This document shows, in pieces, positions 36,013 through 43,432 of a stretch of DNA of 64,000 bases (positions within the stretch are counted from its first letter, which is position 1; each line of letters begins with the position of its first letter). This DNA is from Bacillota bacterium (GTDB lineage Bacteria; Bacillota; Clostridia; Lachnospirales; Lachnospiraceae): contig JAEZFK010000037.1 of NCBI GenBank assembly GCA_023437715.1, positions 62,001 through 126,000 on the forward strand, read 5' to 3'. The notes beneath the pieces were generated by a model that made no database searches, had not been told where the DNA came from, and saw only the letters and a program-made list of their open reading frames with translations. Both the position numbers and the translations under genes were made by a program.

Positions 36013-36192
36013 ATGTTGAACATACCAAAAGACCCGGTAATACTTCTAAGCTATATCAACACCCAGCTTCGGGATTACTATCCGTCACTGGAAGAATGCT
36101 GCCATAGTCTGGGAATCCGGGCAGAGGATCTGATGAACTCCCTGGCTGCAATTGATTATTATTATAATAAAGAGAGAAACCAGTTTATCTGA
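36013..36192 (+). CDS. DUF4250 small protein, 59 aa
   Basis: AGGAGAG precedes the ATG. The product opens with LNIPKDPVILLSYINTQLRDYY, continues with SLEECCHSLGI and AEDLMNSLAAIDYYYN, and ends in NQFI. This is the pattern of the short DUF4250 proteins common in Clostridia and other gut anaerobes, which I recognise from their LPKDPxILLSxxNTKLRD start. The function is unknown. A hairpin with eight Ts follows at 36243, so the gene may form its own short transcript with or without cls. Confidence 0.85.
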   Translation: MLNIPKDPVILLSYINTQLRDYYPSLEECCHSLGIRAEDLMNSLAAIDYYYNKERNQFI

Positions 36193-36242
36193 CATGGACC
36201 TTAGGGGGAAATAGCCCATAAGGAAGACATAAATGAAAAGGG

Positions 36243-36271
36243 GTCGTCGCTGCAGCGGTGATCTTTTTTTT
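36243..36271 (+). terminator. terminator or attenuator between DUF4250 gene and cls
   Basis: GTCGTCGCTG pairs with CAGCGGTGAT using three G-U pairs, and eight Ts follow. It ends about 45 bases before the cls start with no obvious promoter between, so readthrough control of cls is possible. Confidence 0.6.
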
Positions 36272-36316
36272 AAAAGTACATCCGATAGAGAATTGAAACA
36301 GACGGGAGGGATATTT

Positions 36317-37837
36317 ATGTATAGCATCTGGCTCCAGGCGGTCAGCCTGTGGAATTGGTTAATAGACCATCTGATCTATATTAACCTGGTTTTATCAATT
36401 ATTATCGTTTTCTTCCAGAGGCGGGATCCGAAAGCGGTCTGGACCTGGCTCTTAGCCCTCTATTTTATTCCCGTATTCGGCATCCTCTTTTACCTGCTCC
36501 TGGGTCAGGATATGAGGAAAAGCAAGATGTTCCGGGTCAAGGAAGTGGAAGACCGCATGCGCTATTCTGCAAAAAACCAGGAAGAGTTTCTAAGGAGCCA
36601 TGATATCGGCCTGATCTCCACCCTGGCTCAGGATTACGAGGACCTGGTGCTCTATAACCTGGAGACCTCGGGTGCTGTTTTGACGGTGGATAACAGCGTT
36701 GCCATTTTCACCGACGGCGAGGAAAAATTTGCGGACTTGCGGGAGGAGCTGGCAAGGGCCAGCCGTTTCATCCACCTGCAGTATTACATCATCAAGGACG
36801 ACGAGCTCTTTGATTCCATCATCCCCATCCTCATTGAACGGGCCAAAGCGGGGGTGGAGGTGCGCATCCTTTGCGACGGTATGGGCGGACGCTTTATGGC
36901 AAAGTCCAAATGGAGGCTGTTAAAGCAAAACGGAGTAAAGCTGGGCATTTTCTTTCCGCCGTTTCTGGGACGTCTGCAGCTTCGTGTGAACTACCGCAAC
37001 CACAGGAAGATCGTGGTCATCGACAACCGGGTGGGCTATGTGGGAGGCTTTAACATCGGCCGGGAGTACATTTCCAAGGACCCCAAATTCGGATACTGGC
37101 GGGATACCCATTTAAAGCTCCAGGGGGGCTCGGTCTTAAGCCTTCAGATCCGCTTTGCCCTGGACTGGAATTATGCGGCAGGGGAAAATTTGTTCAAGAA
37201 CATGAAATATTTCTGTGAGGAGGACGACGGATCGTGCCTGGAGAACTTTGGCTCCGTTGACATGGCGGAAATGGAAAAAGAGGAAAAGCACCTTGGAATC
37301 CAGATCATCGCCAGCGGTCCGGACTCAGGAAGCCGGCAGATACGTGACAATTACCTTCGCCTGTTTTCCAAGGCCAGGGACCACATCTATATCCAGACCC
37401 CATATTTTGTGCCCGATGACGCGGTCCTTTCCGTCCTCCAGATGGCGGCCCGCTCCGGCGTGGATGTGCGTCTCATGATCCCCTGCAAGCCGGACCATCC
37501 GTTTGTTTACTGGGCTTCCTATTCCTATGTGGGAGATTTGCTGTCTGCAGGGGCCAGATGCTATACCTATGAAAATGGATTTCTTCATTCCAAGGGCGTT
37601 ATGACAGACGGAAAGGTCAGCTCCTACGGCACCGCCAACATGGACATCAGAAGCTTTGAACTGAATTTTGAAGTCAATGCGGTGATCTACGATGAGGAAA
37701 CCACCCGTAGATTGGAAGAACTGTTTTTAGAAGATTTAAAGGTATGTAAGGAAATTACGCCGGAACGGTATATAGGGAGAAATCTCATCATCCGCATCAA
37801 GGAACAGGGAAGCAGGCTTTTGTCTCCACTTTTATAG
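36317..37837 (+). CDS. cls: cardiolipin synthase (phospholipase D family)
   Basis: The chosen start at 36317 follows GGGAGG and gives 506 aa, a normal Cls length; an upstream in-frame ATG at 36233 lies inside the terminator hairpin region and has no support. Two N-terminal membrane helices (about 10-30 and 40-60, with RRDPKAVWTWLLALYFIPVFGILFYLLLG) are followed by two HKD motifs, HRKIVVIDNRVGYVGGFNIG and HSKGVMTDGKVSSYGTANMDIRS. The enzyme joins two phosphatidylglycerols to cardiolipin and glycerol at the membrane. A lipid-related acyltransferase lies 0.6 kb downstream. Confidence 0.95.
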   Translation: MYSIWLQAVSLWNWLIDHLIYINLVLSIIIVFFQRRDPKAVWTWLLALYFIPVFGILFYLLLGQDMRKSKMFRVKEVEDRMRYSAKNQEEFLRSHDIGLISTLAQDYEDLVLYNLETSGAVLTVDNSVAIFTDGEEKFADLREELARASRFIHLQYYIIKDDELFDSIIPILIERAKAGVEVRILCDGMGGRFMAKSKWRLLKQNGVKLGIFFPPFLGRLQLRVNYRNHRKIVVIDNRVGYVGGFNIGREYISKDPKFGYWRDTHLKLQGGSVLSLQIRFALDWNYAAGENLFKNMKYFCEEDDGSCLENFGSVDMAEMEKEEKHLGIQIIASGPDSGSRQIRDNYLRLFSKARDHIYIQTPYFVPDDAVLSVLQMAARSGVDVRLMIPCKPDHPFVYWASYSYVGDLLSAGARCYTYENGFLHSKGVMTDGKVSSYGTANMDIRSFELNFEVNAVIYDEETTRRLEELFLEDLKVCKEITPERYIGRNLIIRIKEQGSRLLSPLL

Positions 37838-37881
37838 AATTCTTTTACAGTCAAACATAATATCTCCATGACCGGAGCATA

Positions 37882-38349
37882 ATGGAGATTATGAAGACAA
37901 TCACACAAAACTTAAAACAACTGCCCCTTAATTTTTGTAAATGCGGAGTGACAGGCTGGTGCCTGGAGGTTATATTTACCTCCACGGAGTCCATCCTGCG
38001 CCAGGACTGGAGGCTCATGGGGCAGACCTCTCTTTTGATGTTTCCCATCTATGGATGCGGAGCTCTTTTAGGGCCCATCGGCGGCCTGATTGACCGTTGG
38101 GTCGGTTCCGGCCAGGGAGGGACCGAAAAAAAGACGGATCTGGCCATCCGTCACGGGTTTCTCTACATGGTACTGATTTTTGTGGCGGAGTATTTTTCCG
38201 GTTTTCTTTTACGCGGCAGGGGGATGTGCCCCTGGGATTACAGCGGCCGGAGCACCAATATCGACGGTCTGATTCGTCTGGACTTCGCCCCTTTGTGGTT
38301 TGCCACAGGACTGCTGTTTGAACAAATTACAAAAAAGAAAGGCAGGTAG
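37882..38349 (+). CDS. CmpB-type membrane protein (putative ABC transporter permease family)
   Basis: The 155-aa protein has about four hydrophobic segments and the features of the ABC_trans_CmpB (DUF1113) family, including GWCLEVIFTS near residue 25, GQTSLLMFPIYGCGALLGPIGG (residues about 46-66) and WDYSGRSTNIDGLIRLDFAPLWFATGLLFE. The biochemical role of the family is not settled. The start at 37882 has a weak site (ATAATGGAG region). It lies between two lipid genes. Confidence 0.75.
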   Translation: MEIMKTITQNLKQLPLNFCKCGVTGWCLEVIFTSTESILRQDWRLMGQTSLLMFPIYGCGALLGPIGGLIDRWVGSGQGGTEKKTDLAIRHGFLYMVLIFVAEYFSGFLLRGRGMCPWDYSGRSTNIDGLIRLDFAPLWFATGLLFEQITKKKGR

Positions 38350-38364
38350 TATTGTAATTAGAGA

Positions 38365-38393
38365 CTCCATTTTATATAATAGATAAAATGGAG
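38365..38393. repeat. perfect inverted repeat before the acyltransferase gene
   Basis: Arms CTCCATTTTAT and ATAAAATGGAG around seven bases. The right arm contains GGAG, the likely ribosome binding site region of the gene starting at 38404, so the hairpin may control its translation. Confidence 0.6.
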
Positions 38394-38403
38394 GATTAGA
38401 CGA

Positions 38404-39168
38404 ATGATACGATTTATTCTTGTTGCAGCAGCAGTCGTTCTTTTTCTGATATTTGCCATTCCGGTCATGCTTGTGGAATGGATTATCGGAAAAAAAGACC
38501 GCCATTTACGGGATGTGCAGAGCCTGGCGGCGGTCCAATGGATCTTCCGGGTAATTCTTAAGATTGCCGGGGTGAAGATCACCGTAAAAGGAAAGGAAAA
38601 TATTCCGGCGGACCGTGCAGTCTTATACGTGGGAAATCACAGAAGCTATTTTGATATCCTGGTGGGCTACACTACGGTTCCCGGACTTGTGGGTTTTGTG
38701 GCGAAAAAGGAGATGGAGAAGATCCCCCTTCTTTCCACCTGGATGAGGTACGTCAACTGCCTGTTCCTTGACAGAAAGAATTTAAAGGAAGGCTTAAAGA
38801 CAATTCTGGAAGGCATTGATCAGGTGAAAAACGGTGTTTCCGTCTGGATTTTCCCGGAAGGGACCAGAAATAAGCAGGAAGATCCCATGGACTTGCTTCC
38901 CTTTAAGGAAGGAAGCCTTAAGATCGCAGAAAAAAGCGGATGTCCGGTAGTGACCGTAGCCATGACAGGAACTGCGGAAATTTTTGAAAAACATTTTCCC
39001 TATATCCGGCCATGCAATGTGACCATTGAATTCGGCAAGCCCTTTTTTCCAAAGGAGCTGGAACCGGAATATAAAAAGTTTCCGGGGGCTTATGCAGAAA
39101 TGCAGATAAAGGCCATGCTGGCGGAGCAGAATGGTGTCCATATACCAACAGATAAGATGAAGGGATGA
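38404..39168 (+). CDS. plsC: 1-acyl-sn-glycerol-3-phosphate acyltransferase (PlsC-like)
   Basis: The 254-aa protein has one N-terminal membrane helix (about 1-24) and the acyltransferase motifs NHRSYFD (HX4D catalytic motif, about residue 78), FPEGTRNK (about 150) and a later VTVAMTGT strand. It adds the second acyl chain to lysophosphatidic acid to give phosphatidic acid, the precursor of all phospholipids. It is 7 bases upstream of pheA, so the two may be co-transcribed. The hairpin just before may mask its start region. Confidence 0.9.
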   Translation: MIRFILVAAAVVLFLIFAIPVMLVEWIIGKKDRHLRDVQSLAAVQWIFRVILKIAGVKITVKGKENIPADRAVLYVGNHRSYFDILVGYTTVPGLVGFVAKKEMEKIPLLSTWMRYVNCLFLDRKNLKEGLKTILEGIDQVKNGVSVWIFPEGTRNKQEDPMDLLPFKEGSLKIAEKSGCPVVTVAMTGTAEIFEKHFPYIRPCNVTIEFGKPFFPKELEPEYKKFPGAYAEMQIKAMLAEQNGVHIPTDKMKG

Positions 39169-39175
39169 AAAACCC

Positions 39176-40312
39176 ATGAAAACATTAGATTTGCAGGAAA
39201 TCAGAAAACAGCTTGACCGGATCGACGGGGAAATCGTCGCTTTGTTTGAAGAGCGGATGAGGCTTACAGGCGATGTGGCGGAATTTAAGATCGGGACAGG
39301 GAAAGAGGTATACGACGGGGAAAGGGAGCAGCAGAAGCTTGAGGCTGTAACAGCCATGGTGGAGGATAAGTTCCAGAAGCAGGCTATAAAAGAGCTTTTC
39401 ATCCAGATGATGACCATCAGCCGCCGTTTCCAGTATAAGCTCATGGCCGAGCACGGCCTGACGGCTGAGAACAGCTTTTGCCCTGTAAAAAGCCTGCCCA
39501 CAGACCATGTCCGGGTGGTGTACCAGGGGGTGGAAGGGGCTTACAGCCATGGTGCGGCCCTTCAGTATTTCGGAGAGAACGCGGATATGTACCATGTGGA
39601 AGCCTGGGAAGACGCCATGAAAGAGGTGGAGGCGGGAAATGCCGACTATGCGGTGCTTCCCATCGAAAATTCTTCGGCAGGGGCGGTCAGCGACAACTAC
39701 GATCTTCTCATCAAATACCACAACTACATTGTTGCGGAAACCTTTCTCACAGTAAACCATGCCCTTTTAGGGCTTCCAGACGCGGAAGCGGAGGATATCC
39801 GGACGGTATTTTCCCATCCTCAGGCCCTGATGCAGTGCTCCCAGTACTTAAATGAGAACAGGCAGTGGAAGCAGATCAGCGTGGAGAACACGGCTGTGGC
39901 GGCGAGGAAGATACTTACGGAGGGCGATCCGTCCCAGGCGGCCATAGCCAGTGAGATCGCCGGAAAGATTTATGGGCTGAAGGTTTTAAAGCAGTCCATC
40001 AACCACAACAAGAGCAATACTACCCGTTTTCTCGTTCTGTCAAGGGAGCCGGTATACAGGGAAGACGCGGCAAAGATAAGCATAAGCTTTGAGCTGCCTC
40101 ATAAGAGCGGAACTCTCTATAACATGCTGAGCAATTTTATCTATAACGGGGTCAACATGTTTAAAATTGAATCCAGGCCCATACTGGGGAGAAACTGGGA
40201 GTACCGTTTTTTCGTGGATATTGAAGGGAATTTAAGCGATGCCCCCATTCAGAATGCCTTAAAGTGCATATCCGTGGAGGGCAGCAACATGAGGATATTA
40301 GGGAATTATTAA
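39176..40312 (+). CDS. pheA: bifunctional chorismate mutase/prephenate dehydratase
   Basis: The 378-aa enzyme has an AroQ-type chorismate mutase (about 1-90: LQEIRKQLDRIDGEIVALFEERM), a prephenate dehydratase domain (about 112-290: VVYQGVEGAYSHGAA, VLPIENSSAGAV, and NTTRFLVL with the catalytic Thr), and a C-terminal ACT domain (about 300-378: HKSGTLYNMLSNFIYNGVNMFKIESRP). It converts chorismate to phenylpyruvate for phenylalanine. The ACT domain with GTLY and ESRP is the phenylalanine feedback site. The full bifunctional form is present. Confidence 0.97.
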   Translation: MKTLDLQEIRKQLDRIDGEIVALFEERMRLTGDVAEFKIGTGKEVYDGEREQQKLEAVTAMVEDKFQKQAIKELFIQMMTISRRFQYKLMAEHGLTAENSFCPVKSLPTDHVRVVYQGVEGAYSHGAALQYFGENADMYHVEAWEDAMKEVEAGNADYAVLPIENSSAGAVSDNYDLLIKYHNYIVAETFLTVNHALLGLPDAEAEDIRTVFSHPQALMQCSQYLNENRQWKQISVENTAVAARKILTEGDPSQAAIASEIAGKIYGLKVLKQSINHNKSNTTRFLVLSREPVYREDAAKISISFELPHKSGTLYNMLSNFIYNGVNMFKIESRPILGRNWEYRFFVDIEGNLSDAPIQNALKCISVEGSNMRILGNY

Positions 40313-40326
40313 ATCGCCATTTAGGG

Positions 40327-40359
40327 GTTCGGCCTGAGCTGTCAGGCCGGACTCGTTTT
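40327..40359 (+). terminator. terminator after pheA
   Basis: GTTCGGCCTGA pairs with TCAGGCCGGAC (one G-U pair) around GCTG and is followed by TCGTTTT. It separates pheA from the ATPase gene. Confidence 0.75.
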
Positions 40360-40387
40360 ACACAGGGAGGAAAGGACGGAAGAAAAT

Positions 40388-41677
40388 ATGAAATCTCAGG
40401 AACTGATCTTATACCGCAATTTGGACTATGGTGAACTTTTTGACCGCGTGGCAGGTCTTCTTGCCATGAGCCCTGAAGAAAGAGAAAAGGCAATGCCGGA
40501 TTCCTATGGCTGTGCCGGCCAGCTGGCCGAGCTTGCGGCCTGCTATGGCTTTGAGGGGAATCTCTGGCATTGCTTTTTAGCATTCTGCCTCGCCAACAAT
40601 GAAAATGCCTACAGCACCTCCTGCGAGATTGTGGGGCCAATAGAAGGAACCTTAAACAGTCTGGCAGCCCACGATTTCCGGGTGCTTAAAAAGCTGTTTG
40701 ATTATGATATCCGGGTCCTTGACGGGCCGGAAAGCCGGGAGGGGATCTGGTCCTCTTTATCCGCCTATGAAGCGGCGGACGGCAACAGCAAGGTTTACAA
40801 TAAACGGATCAGAGATCAGATTGTGGCCCTGGCCGTGGCCCTTGAGAAAGCGGAGGATGAAACGGTATTTGCCCGGGAGATGACGGAGTTTTATCGCAGG
40901 TTCGGAGTAGGAAAATTCGGCTTAAACAAGGCTTTCCGGGTGGAAGAGGAAAACAGGGAGCCGAAGATCCTTCCCATTATCAACATCGAGCACACCCATC
41001 TGGACGATATTGTGGGATACCAGCTTCAGAAGCAGAAGCTGATTGAGAACACGGAAGCATTCCTAAACGGGCGGGCCGCCAACAATGTCCTTTTATTCGG
41101 CGACAGCGGAACAGGAAAGTCCTCCTGCATTAAGGCTGTTTTAAATGAATATTATGACAAGGGACTGAGGATCATTGAGGTCTACAAGCACCAGTTTAAG
41201 GCCCTTTCCAAGGTTCAGGAGCAGATCAAGGACCGGAATTACAAGTTCATTATTTATATGGATGACCTTTCCTTTGAAGAATCGGAGCTGGAATACAAGT
41301 ATTTAAAGGCGATTATTGAGGGGGGATTAGGAAAGAAGCCGGGCAATGTGCTGATTTACGCCACCTCCAACCGCCGCCACTTAATCCGGGAGAAATTCAG
41401 CGATAAGAGGGAACTGGATGATGATATACATAATAATGACACCGTCCAGGAAAAGCTTTCCCTGGTAGCCCGTTTTGGAGTGACCATTTATTTCGGTTCC
41501 CCGGACAGAAAGGAATTCCAGGAGATTGTAAGGGCCCTTGCCGCCCGTTATGATTTGAATATGCCTTTGGAGGAGCTGTATGCAAAGGCAAATGTGTGGG
41601 AGTTAAATCACGGCGGTTTGTCGGGGAGGACGGCAAGCCAGTTTATTACTCACCTTTTGGGGAGAGAGAAAGAGTGA
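40388..41677 (+). CDS. DUF815-family AAA ATPase
   Basis: The 429-aa protein has an N-terminal helical region (about 1-200) and a C-terminal AAA module with LLFGDSGTGKSS (Walker A, about residue 237), IIYMDDLSFEE (Walker B), and ATSNRRHLIREKFSDKRE (sensor 1 region). These sequences are typical of DUF815, a family of predicted ATPases found in many bacteria. Its biological role is not established. GGGAGGAAAG lies upstream of the start. No partner gene is evident. Confidence 0.88.
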   Translation: MKSQELILYRNLDYGELFDRVAGLLAMSPEEREKAMPDSYGCAGQLAELAACYGFEGNLWHCFLAFCLANNENAYSTSCEIVGPIEGTLNSLAAHDFRVLKKLFDYDIRVLDGPESREGIWSSLSAYEAADGNSKVYNKRIRDQIVALAVALEKAEDETVFAREMTEFYRRFGVGKFGLNKAFRVEEENREPKILPIINIEHTHLDDIVGYQLQKQKLIENTEAFLNGRAANNVLLFGDSGTGKSSCIKAVLNEYYDKGLRIIEVYKHQFKALSKVQEQIKDRNYKFIIYMDDLSFEESELEYKYLKAIIEGGLGKKPGNVLIYATSNRRHLIREKFSDKRELDDDIHNNDTVQEKLSLVARFGVTIYFGSPDRKEFQEIVRALAARYDLNMPLEELYAKANVWELNHGGLSGRTASQFITHLLGREKE

Positions 41678-41701
41678 TTGTTGGGGGTGCCATGGCTGGA
41701 T

Positions 41702-41734
41702 TATAGGTAAATTTTACACAAATTTGACACAAAT
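41702..41734 (+). promoter_or_regulatory. Pho-box-like direct repeats upstream of ppx-ppk
   Basis: Three consecutive 11-base units, TATAGGTAAAT, TTTACACAAAT and TTGACACAAAT. The last two contain TTTACA and TTGACA exactly 11 bases apart, the spacing of Firmicute PhoP boxes (TT-N-ACA with five-base spacers). The genes downstream metabolise polyphosphate. Confidence 0.5.
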
Positions 41735-41797
41735 ATCCGGAATCCGTTGTAGAATAATAAAAAACTGCCCGGACAGCGGGAAGTGAGGAGGATAAAA

Positions 41798-43432
41798 ATG
41801 GCAGTCAGGTTATTTGCCGCTATTGATGTGGGATCTTTTGAACTGGAGCTTGGCATCTATGAGATCTCTGCCAAGACCGGTATTAAGGAAATTGACCATC
41901 TCCGCCATGTCATTGCACTTGGAAAAGATACCTATAAAAACGGAAAGATCAGCTACAGCCTGGTGGATGAAATGTGCCGGGTTCTCCGGCAGTTTGCCGA
42001 TGTGATGGAGACTTATAAGGTGACCGCTTACCGGGCCTATGCTACCAGCGCCTTGAGGGAGGCGGAAAACAGCCAGATCGTCCTGGATCATATCCGGGTG
42101 AGGACCGGCATTGAGGTCCGTGTTATCAGCAATTCAGAGCAGCGTTTTATCAGCTATAAAGCCATTGCCTCAAAGGATGCGGAATTTAACCGGATCATTC
42201 AGCGGGGAACCGCCATCGCTGATGTGGGCTTTGGAAGCATGCAGGTATCTTTATTTGATAAGGATGCCCTGATTTCCACTCAGAATTTAATGCTTGGAGT
42301 GCTGCGGATCAGGGAAATGCTGGGGGATGTGAAGGTGACCCCGCAGATGGAGCATGCGCTGATCGGGGAAATGGTGGACAATGAGATGCTCACTTTCCGG
42401 AAGATGTATTTAAAGGACAGGGAGGTCAAGAACCTGATCGGGGTGGGGGAGAGCATTCTCTATCTGTCCCGGGGGCTTACGGGAGAAAAACCTGTGGAAA
42501 GGATTACCGCCGAGGAGTTTAAGGGCTTTTACGAAAAAATGGTAACCATGTCCCCGGATCAGATGGAAGAACGCTTCGGCGTCAACGGGGAATACGCCTC
42601 TCTTTTGGTCCCTGCTGCCATTATCTACAAGCGGGTTCTGGAAATGACAGGAGCGGAGATGTTCTGGATTCCTGGAATCCGCCTTTGCGACGGCATTGCT
42701 GCAGAATATGCGGAAGAGTCAAAGGCCGTAAAATTCAACCATGATTTTTCCGAGGATATTCTGGCCGCCTCCCGGAACATGGCAAAGCGCTATAAATGCC
42801 ACGGCCCCCATACCCTGCGCATGGAAAAGTATGTGCTGGATATTTTTGACAGCATGAAGAAATACCACGGCTTGGGAAAGCGGGAGCGCCTGCTTTTGCA
42901 GATTGCTGCCATTCTCCATGCCTGCGGCAAATTCATCACCATGAGAAAGCCCAGCGAATCGGCCTACAGCATCATCATGTCCACGGAGATCATCGGCCTG
43001 TCCCATATGGAACGGGAGATCATCGCCAATGTGGTCCGCTATAACGGGGCGGAATTTGATTACAATCAGGTGCACTTGAATCTGGTCGCAAAGCTGACCG
43101 CTATTTTAAGGCTGGCAAATTCCATGGACAGAAGCCATAAGCAGAAGCTGGCGGACTGCCGCATGAGTGTCAAGGACGGACAGCTTACTGTGACCACCTT
43201 TTATGAGGGGGATATTACCCTTGAAGCTGTGGCCTTTGAACAGAAAGCGGATTTCTTTGAAGAAATATTCGGCATACGGCCGGTGCTGAAGCAGAAGCAC
43301 CTTGCGGGCACGCCCGGTGCCAATCCCCCAAAAAGCGTAGCGGAAAAGAGGAAGCACCCTGCGGGCATACCTGATGCCCAAAAGGCATGGGCAGACAATA
43401 GGAAAGGAGGCTCTCCTGATGGGAAATACTGA
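41798..43432 (+). CDS. ppx: exopolyphosphatase / Ppx-GppA family with C-terminal HD-type domain
   Basis: Start at 41798 follows GAGGAGG; an in-frame GTG at 41783 lies within that site. The 544-aa protein begins FAAIDVGSFELELGIYE, the actin-like phosphate-1 loop of Ppx/GppA, continues with the AYATSALREAENS and IADVGFGSMQVSLFD segments, and has a helical HD-like region (about 330-470: LLLQIAAILHACGKFI). It removes terminal phosphate from polyphosphate, or pppGpp in GppA-like enzymes. The C-terminal 40 residues are a 19-residue imperfect tandem repeat. It overlaps ppk by 14 bases. Confidence 0.9.
   Translation: MAVRLFAAIDVGSFELELGIYEISAKTGIKEIDHLRHVIALGKDTYKNGKISYSLVDEMCRVLRQFADVMETYKVTAYRAYATSALREAENSQIVLDHIRVRTGIEVRVISNSEQRFISYKAIASKDAEFNRIIQRGTAIADVGFGSMQVSLFDKDALISTQNLMLGVLRIREMLGDVKVTPQMEHALIGEMVDNEMLTFRKMYLKDREVKNLIGVGESILYLSRGLTGEKPVERITAEEFKGFYEKMVTMSPDQMEERFGVNGEYASLLVPAAIIYKRVLEMTGAEMFWIPGIRLCDGIAAEYAEESKAVKFNHDFSEDILAASRNMAKRYKCHGPHTLRMEKYVLDIFDSMKKYHGLGKRERLLLQIAAILHACGKFITMRKPSESAYSIIMSTEIIGLSHMEREIIANVVRYNGAEFDYNQVHLNLVAKLTAILRLANSMDRSHKQKLADCRMSVKDGQLTVTTFYEGDITLEAVAFEQKADFFEEIFGIRPVLKQKHLAGTPGANPPKSVAEKRKHPAGIPDAQKAWADNRKGGSPDGKY
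43293..43406 (+). repeat. 57-bp imperfect tandem repeat in the ppx tail
   Basis: Two copies of a 57-base unit starting AAGCACC-TTGCGGGCA and AAGCACC-CTGCGGGCA encode the 19-residue units starting KHLAGTPGANPPK and KHPAGIPDAQK. The repeat lies after the conserved domain and just upstream of the ppk start. Confidence 0.6.

Noticed and set aside
36233..36316. Longer N-terminus of cardiolipin synthase
   Set aside because: It would be translated through a terminator hairpin and T-run; the ATG at 36317 has GGGAGG and the normal membrane-helix start.
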